Shown here: piece by piece, positions 46,019 to 58,060 of the stretch | Layout: the number at the start of each line of letters is the position of its first letter | Position numbering within the stretch: the stretch's first letter is position 1 | Source of the DNA: Sequoia sempervirens | Lineage: Eukaryota; Streptophyta; Pinopsida; Cupressales; Cupressaceae | DNA length: 64,000 nucleotides | Reading direction: 5' to 3' | Assembly (NCBI GenBank): GCA_007258455.2 | Contig: VDFB02373365.1 | Location: 217,243,765-217,307,764, forward strand | The notes under the pieces: model-generated | What the model saw: the letters and a program-made list of their open reading frames with translations, nothing else | Told to the model about the DNA's origin: nothing | Databases searched by the model: none | Position numbers and translations under genes: made by a program

Positions 46019-46552
46019 CTTCCTTGGTAGCATATGGTATGGTGGGCCCCTTATTGCCATGTTGGTGATTGTGTCAACTTGTTTTGAAGGAGGTCATTTG
46101 ATGATTTGATCTAATTGAAGGATCGACAACTCAAATATGGTTGGATTCATTCGTGCAGCGTGCAAGTGAGCTTTAATGGTGGATGAGACACTTACTGGCA
46201 TAATTTGATCGAAATAAAATCAATTCTCTTGCTTTATTTGTATTACAAAGCCTTCAAGTATTTTGTGGAGCAGTTTCAGAGCTGAAAGCGAAGTTGTGAA
46301 TCATTGCAACCAGAATTTGGGACTTCTACAAACAAAGCCGTGAGTTAATATATGTGTCTTCTGGTCATTCTGCACTTGAATTTGGGAAAAGATTTGTTGT
46401 GCTTGTCATTGAGCTTGTTGATAAATGTGTTAGGGCTATAGTTTAATTATAGTTGTGAGAAATTGCAGTGTTTTGTTCTATAATTTTCTTTCTCTAGTTA
46501 GTCCTAGCTATTTGAAGTATAACGTTGTAAAGAGGCCCTAGTTTGTTTGAGA

Positions 46553-47943
46553 TGGCACCACCCAAGCAGCATTCTAGCCAAGTTGATTATTTAAGAAGAA
46601 ACCTGTATGATGATTTCCTGGATCAATTTCCCTTGTCAAAAAATGATAGGAAGAAGGGATTGGTCCTAATGTGAGGGAAAATATTGAGGGAAGGGTTAGT
46701 ATATAATTTCTCTAACATTGTCGATGCTAGGGTTCCTCTCACAGGCTTGGAAATGTTCAAATTATGGTATGGACAGAGGAATTTTCCTCACCCCTTTTCA
46801 AATGGTGGATGTATGATTTGGGAAAGCTGGTGGTACCAAATGTGTTCCCTGATGTAGACCTACTTAGGGCAATGGCCACAAGATATGACCCTGTCACACG
46901 AGTAATTAGGGATAATGATGGAAGGGAGGAGGCTGAAAAGAAGAGCCTAATGGAGAAGTATAACCTTTTGATTGAGGAATACAACAAGATGTAGCAGAAA
47001 AATGTTGAGTTGTAGACTAAGGTGGAAAGGTTTAGGTATAAATAGATTAGGGAGACATCAAGTGCTTTAGGAACCAGTACATTACCTTCCACAGTAGGGT
47101 CAGTGCCTCCTACTTCTCCAATTGTTTCCACACCAGGCTCTCCCAGTCAAAATCCTACCCTCACCCCTTCTTTAGAGGAAATTGATGAAGAAACAGAGTG
47201 CTCTGTTGATCCTACAAAGAAGTAGCTCTTGCAAAGAATTGATGAATTACAAACATTAGTAAAGGTAAATGAGGAGGGATCTCTTTCAAGGTAAAAGGAG
47301 ATTGTTACTACTGTCTTAAGGAATTTAAATGAAAAGTTTGATAATAAATTTCTATATATACATTCTTTATATTCTTTGTTGTTGGATGCAATAAAGAATA
47401 TTGATAGGGATTAGGAGGTAGTGATACCATTGATTGAAAATTGGATCCCTAGGGCCAGTGATTTGGATGTCATGTATAAGGCCTCAAGGTTTGATACAAA
47501 TAATAGGCCTTAATCATTAAAGCCTACTCAAGTATTAGTTAAGTCATTACAGGGTTTTCAGACCCTACTAGATGATTTGAGTAGGAAGATTAGGGAGTTG
47601 GTGAAGAATTTCAATGATTGGGGTAACACATTGTAACCTGATATAATTGATGAGTAGGGGAAAATTAGGTTATTCCAACAATGGTAGGATCAAGCAAGTG
47701 AGGTCATCAATAATCAAATTAAATTAATTTGTGATGACTCATATTATGATTTGTTGGTGAGTTGTATGGATAAGATTATTAGTACCAACTCATTTTTGGA
47801 ATCTTTTGAAAGAGATGCAAATCAGGTAGCAGTAAAGTACACACCTTATAGCACCAAGGCGAATGAGGTAATTAATTTTGACTGGCTGACTGATGAAGAA
47901 TACCAGAAATGGTTAACTAAATATTTGACTGAGGAAGAATAAA
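46553..47943 (+). pseudogene. Insertion G polypeptide, unrecognised
   Basis: Starts MAPPKQHSSQVDYLRRNLYD and, after a frame change near 46750, runs in one frame from 46764 to 47943 (about 390 codons) broken by eleven TAG/TAA stops, most where Gln would suit. Readable parts include FKWWMYDLGKLVVPNVFPDV, KSLMEKYNLLIEEYNKM, a Pro/Ser/Thr-rich linker (STVGSVPPTSPIVSTPGSPS) and KQLLQRIDELQ-like coiled coil. It ends FDWLTDEEYQKWLTKYLTEE. I recognise no domain. The even stop spectrum implies that it was once a continuous protein of about 450 residues. Confidence 0.5.
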
Positions 47944-48031
47944 GGAATGGACTGCTAATGGGTGGTAAATCAGATGTTGTGATTACAACGGTTTCCAGTT
48001 TTTCTTTGATGGTAGTCTCAGTGCGATTTTC

Positions 48032-48229
48032 TTGTGGTTTTTGTTGTTGCATCAACTTTCCTCAGCTGACATGATGAACAAGAATATTCTCCAAGGTGAT
48101 GGTTGTAACAATTTTTGGAATATCACCAGGTGTGCCAATTGGCTGGTGACATGTGTACTTTCTGGCCTGATGCTTGTTTTCTCCTTCATTTTCTATAAGA
48201 AGGATTTCAAGGCCAGAAGTATGGGTTAG
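48032..48229 (+). pseudogene. Insertion G possible membrane segment
   Basis: A 65-codon open piece in a different frame just after the previous block. It holds DGCNNFWNITRCANWLVTCV and then LSGLMLVFSFIFYKKDFKAR, which looks like one transmembrane helix followed by basic residues. It may be the frameshifted C-terminus of the upstream polypeptide or chance. Low confidence. Confidence 0.25.
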
Positions 48230-49122
48230 AAGTTAGATAATTTTTGTCGAGTCTAGGTGAAGTTACAGAGCAAATTGTAAAGTCTGATGGTTTTAGAGAG
48301 AAATGCAATTTAGGTTTTGGGTCATTCTGTAATAGGTTTTGAATTCATGGGGATTTAATGTTGTATAATAGTACTAGCATTTGAGTTGAAATGATAAATT
48401 CAAGCTCATGTCTCTCCATTGTACATGCATATCTAAACTTTGAATAAAATAAATAAGGGTTGTTTTATCCATCTCACTGTTGTGGTGTGTATGATTCTAT
48501 TTTAGCTTTAATTCAAGGAATTAATTAAAATGCTTGAATGTGATTGTAGGTAGATGTGTTATGTATAAGGATTTGATAAGTAGTATTGAGTTAGAATACA
48601 TATTGATGAGATTACAATGCAATGCCATCAACGATTTCATATGTTATGTGTTAAACCTATCATATGCCCTTAGATGCTTATGAATTTGACTCCAATGGAT
48701 AAATGGCACTAATCTAATTTGTAATTATCTGTATGATTTGGTATTTTTTTGTCTTTTCCTGGAGCTTGCTACAAATTGCAAATCAATGACTATCTTATGC
48801 TATGGATTGTGTTGTAGTTATCTCATGCTCTAGATAATTGATTTTGTCGAGGAATAGCCAATTCTATTCGATATTATCCTACCATGTTCAGCTACTTAGT
48901 GAGATTATCTGTTATTGGTAATTTTGTTTATAATAATGGTGTAGAGGTTGTAAACACATTAAGGGATCACCCTCTTGGGTCTTGCAGAGCTCGAAGTGTA
49001 GGAGTATTTTTTAAAGTCCTCATCAATTGGTCTAGGTCCTTTGAGCTGCCCTTGATTGGAATTGGAAATTCCATAGGTAGATTAGAAGACAAACCTGGTT
49101 ACATTGTAAAAAAAAACCAACA
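48230..49122. other. 3' part of insertion G, no gene
   Basis: Non-coding, AT-rich, ending with an A tract and CCAACA. Confidence 0.4.
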
Positions 49123-49831
49123 GGTTGGAGAGTAGAAGTCCCAACCCAAAACAAAAGAACAAAACTTTCCTTTATAATGTAGGGATAACTTAGAATTGAA
49201 TTCAAAATTATAAACCCCAACTCTAACTAGGGTTATAGAAGGATGAAGTCTGATCAGATTACAAATAGAAAGAATTCCCCCCAAAATGATGCATCAACTA
49301 GACATGGATTCCCTTGATACCTCGATCACACTCTAGCATTGATGGCATTTTGAAAATAGGGATGGATACCCCAAGAAATCTGCATTCAAAATAGGAAGAC
49401 CATACCTTGACAAGGAATACAACCACTGCAACACTTCAGGAAATAAATGGCACCACCTAGTAATTAATTTGACCTTGGAAGGAGTGCAAGAATGCAATTT
49501 GAAGCCATGTGGAGTTGATCTGGTAGCCAAGAAATGGATGCACCATTACTGGATAGTGATTACTCATGAACAAGAGAAACTAAGAATTAGTAAATCACAC
49601 TTTGAATTATGACTATCAACTTATCCCACTCACACCAAGATCTAATGCCTATCACTCACTACCCATAACTTTAAAACCTGACCATCAGATTTAGATCACT
49701 TTGAATCTGGGCCACTCAATCACCATCAACACCACATGACTCACAAAAATGATGTGAGTCAACCAATCATGCAATCAAGTAGTGCCACCTAGATGCACCT
49801 CAACACCTATGGCATCACCTATCCTCCCACT
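49123..49831 (-). mobile_element. Element F 5' LTR, segment 3
   Basis: Resumes the match to 37903-38600 of the left LTR and stops at CCACT (49827-49831), the left target duplication of element B. The partner duplication and the rest of the LTR are beyond 64000. Confidence 0.85.
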
Positions 49832-52800
49832 TGTTGATAGTTCTTTTAGCACAACAACATGCAAACAAAATATTGCTACTCTATTTCTCCTGAAAGAGAA
49901 AGATGATCACATGGATATCTTAGCTCCCAAGGTCTTTATAGTTAGTTCTCAACTGTGTTGATGTCCCTCAGTGGTCAATGTAATAGTAATGTTCAAGGGG
50001 CCTGCTGGTGTGAGCTTCTGGATTGTTCTAAGATAAAGCATGAATTAAAACCTAATCTAACTAGGGGTTTTAAAGAAACAACAAAAGATAGGTCAAGGTT
50101 TTGGAACAGAAAAGAAAAATGATTCATCCAACACTAACCAGACTTGTTAGCTTCAAGGAACTATAAACTAAAACCAAAGAACAAGATTAACTTGTGATTA
50201 ACACACATAGTTGTATTCATTCCCAGTGCTGATTTGATAGCAGATTGAAATTCATCTATTTAAACAAAACATAAAATAAAAATTTTATTCCTTGAAGACT
50301 TCACAAATCAAATGATTAATTCAAGACAAACACTATTTTGAAACACAACATGAAATAGATTTTAATCTGGTTGCTTCTACTATTGATGAAACAAATAAGC
50401 AACATTTACAAAGCTAGCACAATCACTAGTGTACAGATAATCTATGATTTCAAATTGTTTTCATTTACACTAAGGAAACTGAAAGGTACATTAGTCTATT
50501 CTGAATCTGAATCTAAATCATAATTAAGAAGATAGAAGAAACTCCTATTACAAAGAATCAGGAAGCCACTCTATCTCCTTCTGTTAACTTACTAATTCCT
50601 AGATTTTCTAACTATAGAAGTTCCAACCTTTACAAAGAGGCAAGAAAGCCTTATATACAGAATGTACCGAAAGAATGTGTTGTCCCCGTATTAGGGTTTT
50701 TAAAAAATATCTCATGACTGCAAGAGAGTCGACTCTTGGATCTTTCTCGGGAGGGTCCAAGCTGCATTCAATGTGAAGCCCTGCTGTCCATACTGATGAA
50801 GTATTTCTATCCTCAGGAGAAGCCTTTTAGATATTTTTGGTTACTACAACATTAACTCTTATTTCTTCGTGTCCACCTTCAAATTCTATTGGAGTCACCT
50901 TGAATGCTCAAAATATCTCCATCAATACTGATCTACCTCCTTGTCAGTAGTCACTACAGCTGTCCCTATGAGTCACAGATCCTTCCTTCCCTTCGGCTTC
51001 CCTTCATGTTCTAGACCTCTCTGTACATTGACCACTTCTGGAAGCACCATCAGGCCTCCCTGTATATCTTTCCATTTTGCCTGAGTCGATCCATTGCCAT
51101 CTATTCTCAGAAGGAGTCCATCTAGTCTACACTCTATTGGCCTTCTTTCCTAGGAATAGTCAATCGGTCAAAGGGACCAATGAATCACTCTTTGGCTTCC
51201 TCTGATTGCTCAGGCATATGCCATGCAAGCTTTTAGGCAGTCAAATGTGGTCTGAACAACATCACATGTTAGTGAGACACCATCGGTGTCTCCCCGATGC
51301 GATCCCATCTTTCAATAGTCATTGGGGTAGCATGGGGTAGTTGGTGAGATATTTTGGCAAGCCGTGGGAGTCATATCGAGCTCAAAATAACATCGGCAAG
51401 ATAGCCGATCGTCAGTAGGACATCACAGCGATGATATCCCTCTCTCTGGCTTGGAATCCGTTTCACTTTCGATAAGACTTTGTAGTCAGCACAAGGTCAT
51501 GGTGAGCTCCCCTCGGTTATACCGATATCTCTTTTTCATTTGTGAACCCACCACTATTGGCAAGACTTTAGCATATCGACAATACCACATGGCAAAGTCT
51601 TCGTTCTATCGGTGAGACTTCTCGCTGAGAGTGTTATCTTTTGGTGATCTCCTATCATTTCGGGAAGACATCGCTCGGTCACCGAGACCTCATAGTGATC
51701 CTAGATCACTATGCTGATGCCACTTTTGTTGCTATGACCTCACCTCTTCGGCCAAACATTATGCCGAAGGTTTTATCTTTCACCAAATACAACTCCCTTC
51801 TGTAAGACCCATGCAATTCGGCTAGACCTCCTACCGAAGGAAAAATTATCACTGACCTTAGACCCTTGGTGGGACCCTTCCCTATTGGAAAAACTCCTGG
51901 TGACTCACTTCTGTGTCACCAAGGGCTTTAGCACCTTGGCCAGACATCATGCTGAAGGTGAACCACTATCCCTAATGTATGTTTGTCTGCATTAGTCGGT
52001 GATAGACCAGAAATTCACCGAGACTCCTTGTCGAATTGAAAACCCTTTGCTGATATGTGTTCTCTCTATTGTCGGGGAGATATCCTATAGAAATCCCATG
52101 TCTCAGTGAAAGCTTTAGTCACTGTGACATATTGATTCTCTCACCGAAGAACACCGATAGAATCCCCTTTTGAAGCCTTGTCGATGAGACATTGTGGGTT
52201 CACTAAGACATCACACTGAAGAGAAGATTTATTTCCGATGTGAAATTTTTTTTACCGCTAGTCGGCAAGACCCAGAGATTTTTCCAAGACCATATGCCGA
52301 AGAAGATGACTCCTGCCAAAGTGTTTGCTCACTATGCGGTAGTTGGTGAGACTTTATGAATTCTCCAAGACTTCTTGGCGAAGAGAAAACCCTTTACTGA
52401 TGTATGGATCCCTCTATTGCCAGTCGGTGAGACATGAAGATCTTGCCGAGACCTTTCCCTGAAAGAAAATTCTATGCCGATGGGAAGTTGATAGTCGCTG
52501 GGACTTTGAATGATGTGTTGCTAATAGGCAACTGCATGTGAACTCTAGTCACCGTGACATCCCTGAGGTCTTGCCGACAGGAAACAGAGATGCATACTTA
52601 GCAAAATGCATTATAAGTTGGGGAGACTTTGATGATCTTATGGTGACTCACTTGTAATGTGGAGTATCTGGACTTGATGGAATCTAGAGTGCCATAGGGC
52701 TAGATATGGGGAAAATATACTCATGGTGGGACTTTTTTGGAGACTTTGCAAGTCTGGAAAATATGTAATGTCATCAAAATTTTTCAGTTCTAACACCTTC

Positions 52801-53241
52801 TTTAGATCCTTAGCAAACAAAGCCAAGCCACTAGTCGGTGAGAGGTTAGGAAAGTCTTGCCAACTTTTGCCTTAGCTGATTTTTCATGACCAACTGGATT
52901 GAGGAATGCTTTCCAATTGAGCTCCCCCTGAGAAATATCATCATGTTTGTGTTTTGATCCTACAAAACAAATGCTTCCATTAGCCCCCAATGGATATAAA
53001 ATATATCAGAACAAACAATCCTGTTGCTTATGATTATTTCATTGAATTTTCAGCAAGAAGAAAACCAACTCAAGCTGAGACAAAATCAGAATTAAATCAG
53101 ATAGATGAAAAGTCAAAATTAGGAGGAAAGAAAAAGAATTCCAAAGATCAAAACAGACAACTAAAAAGGAAAAAATACAAGAAGAAAGGGGGGACCTATT
53201 TTGTTTCAGAACAAAATGGGGTGGTTATGCAAGGCATAACA
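49832..53241 (-). mobile_element. Element B 3' LTR
   Basis: TGTTATGCC at 53241 to TCAACA at 49832 in coding sense. Minus-strand TATA-like TGTATATAAGG near 50650-50662. CG-rich motif array about 51250-52640. The terminal stem-loops are kept: 53195-53205 with 53210-53220 pairs like A's stem 1, but with a G-C pair where A has A-T. Confidence 0.9.
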
Positions 53242-54336
53242 AATGGCGACTCGGCTAGGAAAATGGTTTAACCATTTTCAAGAAGTTAAAGGATTTAGAT
53301 ACCCAAAACTCTTGGTTCATGAATATCACAACTCCAGTTGGGTGAGTTTTAACAAGCAAGGTTGAGCTAAAATCTCAAATGTAAGCCAACAGTAACTAGC
53401 CTTGAATCTATGTGTGTGCTTGATAGTGTATCATCCTTTCATAAACTTTTCCCTATCTTTCAAACAACAATGTGCAATTTTTGAGCTACATGAGTTGATT
53501 CCTTTTAGCTGTCGTGCAATGATATCCTGGGCATTGTTCTGCTGCTAGTTAGGCATCTATAGCCCTGACGGAGATACCTCTAGTTTCCTCACAGCATTGC
53601 TCTACTACTAGTTAGGCATCCATAGCCCCGGTAGAGATACTAGAATCACCCATTCATATTGAATTCCATTTTTTCTTTAGATAATTATTTTCTTTTCTCT
53701 TTCTCTTTTTTTTTTGTTTTCTCATAGAGTTTCAGATATTTTGTTTAGTTCTTTTTCAATATGTCAGATGCTTAACATCTGATCTGGGTTGAAAACTACC
53801 ATGGACCTCAAGACAACACTTGGGAATCAGATTTTTCACTCAAATCTTGCAACACCATAGTCCTAGGACAGATATACCGATACAAAGGAGATGATCTTAG
53901 TGATTTATGAAAGATTCAGAGGGGCTAATGAAGATTACTTACTTTGCACCTTGTCTTCAAAACTCTCACAACTCTCATTGACAACAAGCATGAAACGAAG
54001 AGTTTAGGACAAAATCACACAATCATAAAGCTTGAAAATACCTAAAACACTTCTCTCCTAGTGACCAAAGTATGCTCTAAATAATCAACCACCATTCCAA
54101 GATGGAGACAAATAGATAAACCCCCAAAAAACAAAAACAAAGGAGAAAACAAACAACAAGACAAAAGGACAGAGGGACCAACAAACAAAAAACTATTTAC
54201 AGACAAAGAGAAAATATTTACACAAAGAGCAGCAGCAAATTATTCACACAAAGACTATTTACAAGTAGAAATTATTTATACAAATGCATCATCCAGCAAA
54301 ATGCCAACTTCATGATTCAAAATAGTGTTTAAGAAA
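53242..54336 (-). other. Element B 3' untranslated region
   Basis: Counterpart of 5650-6787. It holds the antisense primer-like TGGCGACTCGGCTAGGA (53244-53260), the 9-bp inverted repeat around AAAATGGTTTAACCATTTT, and the two 63-bp units starting at 53531 and 53594. No gene. Confidence 0.7.
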
Positions 54337-55600
54337 CTATCCATTAACAGGAAATGGGATAGGTTCTCCAGTTAGAGTACTCAATCTGAAAGCGTTTTCT
54401 CCTAGGATCTCAGCAATCTGATAAGGACCTAGCCAAATTTTGTCAAATTTCTGGTGGCTGCCCTTTTTTTCACTAGCTTTATCCCAAAGCAACACAAGGT
54501 TTGATATCCTAAAAGCTTTAATTTTAGCTCTTTTGTCAAACCAACATTTGACAACAGCTTGGTGTCTAGAGAATTGTTGCAATGCAGCATCTCTCTGTTC
54601 TTCTAATTTCAACAGAGTAGCTAGTCTGACTTCTATCTTATTGTCACTAGAGTAGAATTTCTAAATGAATTCAAGGATATGTATTTCTAGATGGATAGGA
54701 AAGACAGGCTCTTGGCCATATACCAGCTTGAATGGTGAGGTGCTCAAAGCAACCTTGATCCTATTCTTGTTTGCCTATAATGCAAATCATAGCTGGGTAT
54801 GCCAGTCTCTAGGGTTATGCTCTAACAGTTTCTTAATTACCCCTAATAGGTTCTTATTGGTTGACTCTGCAACTCCATTGCCTTATGGGTAATAATTTGA
54901 AGAATACTTTAAGACAATATTGTGATCATATGCCTAGGAAATAAACTCAACAGAAGAAAAAGCAGAGCCATTGTCACATACCACAGCGAAGGGTACCACA
55001 AACCTTGTAGTGATGCACTCGGTGAGGAACTTCATCACTACCTTTGTGGTGTTATTCTTACAAAGTATATCCTCTATCCATCTTGTGCAATAATCAGTAG
55101 CAGTCAAGATAAACTTGTGCCTTGTAGAAGAATTTGGGTTAATCACCCCAACAAAATCCAGTACCCACTGGGAAAATGGCCTTACCTTGTAGAGGGGCTG
55201 CAAAGGCATGGCTAAATGGCGTTCCCTTGGTGCAGAAATCTGATAGATGTGACATGTCCTCACATGCTGATGTGCATCTTTGAATATACAGGGCCAATAA
55301 TAACTAGATCGGAGGATCTGGTGTGCCAATGAATCTGTAGAACAATGACCTATGCCATGTTTCCCATGAAATTTTGATATCACATGTTTAGCCTCTTGAT
55401 GATCAAGACATCTCAGGTATACTCCTTCGAAATTCCTCCTGTATAACAACCCTCCTTTGAACATGTAATGAGAACTCTTGTATCTTAGGGCTCTCCTTTG
55501 AGTGGCATTCATTTCTCCTAAACATCGATTGTTGAGCATAAAGCAAATTATATTGGCATACCAAGGGTTGTTAGAGAAAGTATGGGTCATGTATTACTGA
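54337..55600 (-). pseudogene. Element B integrase (decayed)
   Basis: The block 54934-55590 contains HQEAKHVISKFHGKHG, CHIYQISAPRERHLAMPLQP, WVLDFVGVINPNSS, ILTATDYCTRWIED (first Asp intact) and AVVCDNGSAF (second Asp). A TAG-type break follows EFIS. The C-terminal block 54337-54612 reads WFDKRAKIKAFRISNLVLLW, IWLGPYQIAEILGENAFRLS and ends FPVNG. Better kept than A's copy, but interrupted before the Glu-bearing helix. Confidence 0.9.
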
Positions 55601-56227
55601 CAGATGATGTTGTCGCCAGCATTCGCCATGGACTAAGATAAGCCTGTGCCCCTAACTAGCTTCATAGGGTGTATCTCTAGGTTAAATTCCTATAGGATGG
55701 CCATCCATTTGCCCCTCCTTTCTCCCAGCTCGCTTTGCATGAGTAGGGACTTCACAGCCACATCAGAAACTACTGCAACAACTTGGCTCTGGAGGATGTA
55801 ATGCCGAAACTTCTTGACAGCCCGAACCAGTGTGAAAGATTGCTTCTCCAGAGGTGGATATTTGATTTCCACATTTTTGAATGGAGAGCTCATGAATGCA
55901 ATCGACCTTTCCTCTACATCTCCTTTTCATCGAGTTAAAACAGTAACGCATGAATGCTCAGAGGCAAAAGAATAGATGTAAAATGGTCTGAGATAGTCGG
56001 GGCTGGTGAGCATGGGTGCTTCTAAGATGGATCACTTGACTTGTGAGAACATGGCCTTTGCTTCATTATTCCACTCTATCTTGGCGTCTTTCTTCATCAT
56101 CTCATTGAGTGGCTTCACGATTTCAGCAAAAGCCTGTAATGAATTTTCTCACGAAATTGATCTTCCTGAAGAAAGACCTCATTTATTTCTTGCTTCCTGG
56201 TTGGGTGATCTTTAGAATGGATTTGAC
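55601..56227 (-). pseudogene. Element B RNase H following RT
   Basis: Readable part 55690-55893: MSSPFKNVEIKYPPLEKQSF, TLVRAVKKFRHYILQSQVVA and KSLLMQSELGERRGKWMAIL. Frame breaks precede and follow it. It corresponds to A's 8061-8675. Confidence 0.8.
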
Positions 56228-57110
56228 TCATTCTAGATTGATTGAAATCCGTCTTTTAGAAATTATGTGTCCCAGCAGTTTCCCTTCAGAAACCCTGAAC
56301 ACACATTTTTTTGGATTCAATGAGACTCCATATTGGATACACCTCTCATGGACTTTGGCTAAATTCGCAGTATGATTCAATTGGTCCTTGGAGAACATTT
56401 TCAGGTCATCCATATAGACAATGATGCACTTACCGATTACGTCCTTGAAAGCTATATCCATGGCGCGCTGGAAAGTCGCTCTAGCATTTATCAGACCGAA
56501 TGGCATCCTCCTATATGCGAATGTTCCCCACTTTGTAGTGAAGGCGGTCTTCATCCTGTCTTCATAGTCGACCATTACCTAATTATATCTAGAGTAACCA
56601 TCTAGGAATGATATCATTTGAGATCCATTGATAGTTTTCAAGACCTCATCCAGTGAAGGAAGTGGATAGTTATCTTTTTCTGAAGCTCTGTTCAGATTTC
56701 TGAAGTCAACACACAGCCTGATCTCCCCGTTCTTCTTACGAACTGGGACTAAGTTAGCCACCCAGGTTGAATGGATGAAAGGGAAGATTATCCTTGCAGA
56801 GAGAAGATTTTGGACTTCCTTAAGGATCAATGGCTCAATCAAAGCATTGACAGGGCATTGTTTTTGTAGAAAGGGTTTAGCTTCGGGCTTCAAGGGAATA
56901 GTATGAGTCATTATAGTAGCATCAAATGTCTTTAAGTCTTCATATCCCCAAGCAATTGCAAAAATATCTTTCTTAAGTGCCTTCAATATGTCTTTCTTGA
57001 TTGCTTCGAGGTAGGACTTCCCTATGTAGACATTCCTTTTAGGGCCAGAATCAGCCAGGTTAACTGTCTCATATTCACCCCCCTTTTCTTCAGTTGATAT
57101 CTTCTCTCGA
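56228..57110 (-). pseudogene. Element B reverse transcriptase
   Basis: The upper half is in the long frame ending at 56579: STWVANLVPVRKKNGEIRLC, VDFRNLNRAS, PLPSLDEVLKTING, ISFLDGYSRYN. The lower half (56228-56575) reads KTAFTTKWGTFAYRRMPFGL, INARATFQRAMDIAF and IIVYMDDLKMF with an intact YMDD box. The TAG at 56579-56581 and the TGA at 56228-56230 fall on the same codons as in element A (9027-9029, 8676-8678). Confidence 0.9.
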
Positions 57111-57922
57111 GCCCTTGGATGTGAGTCAAAAATTCTTTCCAAGGCCACCATTCCTTTAGGAATGTTATTATTCTTTAAGTTAAGAACTCCTTCTATATCA
57201 CATTCCTCAAGGTTCCAATCCCCTTGATCTCTGTTGGACTCATCAATAATATGCCCCTCAAAAACATTTGAGCTCTCTAAGAAAGCAAGAATATGTAGGT
57301 CATCATCAAAGACTTGAAATTTCGTGATGTTGTCAGGAACTGCAAGGGTAGAAATTAGCTCCACTGAGAATTTATTGAGGTTAGAGCCTTGCATAGGTTC
57401 TAGGGTACTTTCAATAACAACCAATGAATCAACTACCTGATTGTCTTCTCTAGGGATTAGGCTAATCCCAAAGGCATCAAAGTCCTCAATCAGGTTCCAT
57501 ACACAATTTTTGTAAGCTGCTAGCCTTTTGTTGTGACATGTATATTGACTGTACACTTGCTTGACAATAATTTCTAAATCTCCCTTGACCATCAAGGCTG
57601 TGACCTTCTTCTTATGTGCAAACATCAATCCCCATGTGAGAGCCTCATATTCTGCCATGTTATTGGTACATCCAAATTGCAACTTGTAAGATGCAAAGAA
57701 AACTTTCCCTCTCGGGCTTGTTAATACAATTCCAAGACCACTACCTGTTTTGGACTTAGATCCATCAAACGTGAGGGTCCACAGTTGATCAGGGGTTGGA
57801 GTTGATTCTTTTGAATTTTTTATGGGTGTTTGATCTAGGTGAGTCACAATTGGGGCTGCTTGATCTTTTGCATCAGGTATAGGAAAAAAATGCTCTATAG
57901 TTTCTTTAGGTATACTTTCCAA
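57111..57922 (-). pseudogene. Element B extra RNase H upstream of RT (aRNH), uninterrupted
   Basis: First part of a 447-codon open frame (56579-57922) that joins RNase H directly to RT. Residues of this frame: D53 in LTFDGSKSKTGSGLGI, E91 in NNMAEYEALTWGL, D115 in MVKGDLEIIVKQ and D165 in IPREDNQVVDSL. These are the four acidic residues of type I RNase H, in order and with normal spacing. The stretch between residues 170 and 330 has no recognised domain; it ends with WGYEDLKTFDATIMTH, the usual entry to Ty3 RT. That the open frame spans both domains shows the order is native to the family. Confidence 0.9.
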
Positions 57923-58060
57923 TGTTGGCTTAGTTGTATCATCTAACCTATGGCTATCCTTCTAATAGTCACTTGTTTCTTTGGCTAAACCCTTGTTTTT
58001 TGGTATATTTGTGGGTGAAGGGGCATCAAACAAACCTTGAGGTCATTCCTTATCAATATG

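Larger units (their letters stand above)
44331..49122. mobile_element. Insertion G: unclassified 4.8-kb retroelement
   Basis: Begins TGATGG, ends CCAACA, and is flanked by GGTTG on both sides (44326-44330 and 49123-49127). The TG...CA ends and 5-bp duplication look LTR-like, but no second LTR is recognisable inside. A run of nine A (49108-49116) just before the end would fit a poly-A retroposon, with CAGGTTG as duplication. It contains a repeat array (45521-46018) and a long broken frame (46553-48230), neither of known family. It could be a giant solo LTR, a non-autonomous LTR element or a non-LTR retroposon. Confidence 0.6.

Noticed and set aside
48032..48229. Envelope-like membrane protein in insertion G.
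   Set aside because: One hydrophobic stretch in a 65-codon piece, out of frame with the main polypeptide; no signal peptide, cleavage site or second hydrophobic region. Kept only as a weak feature.
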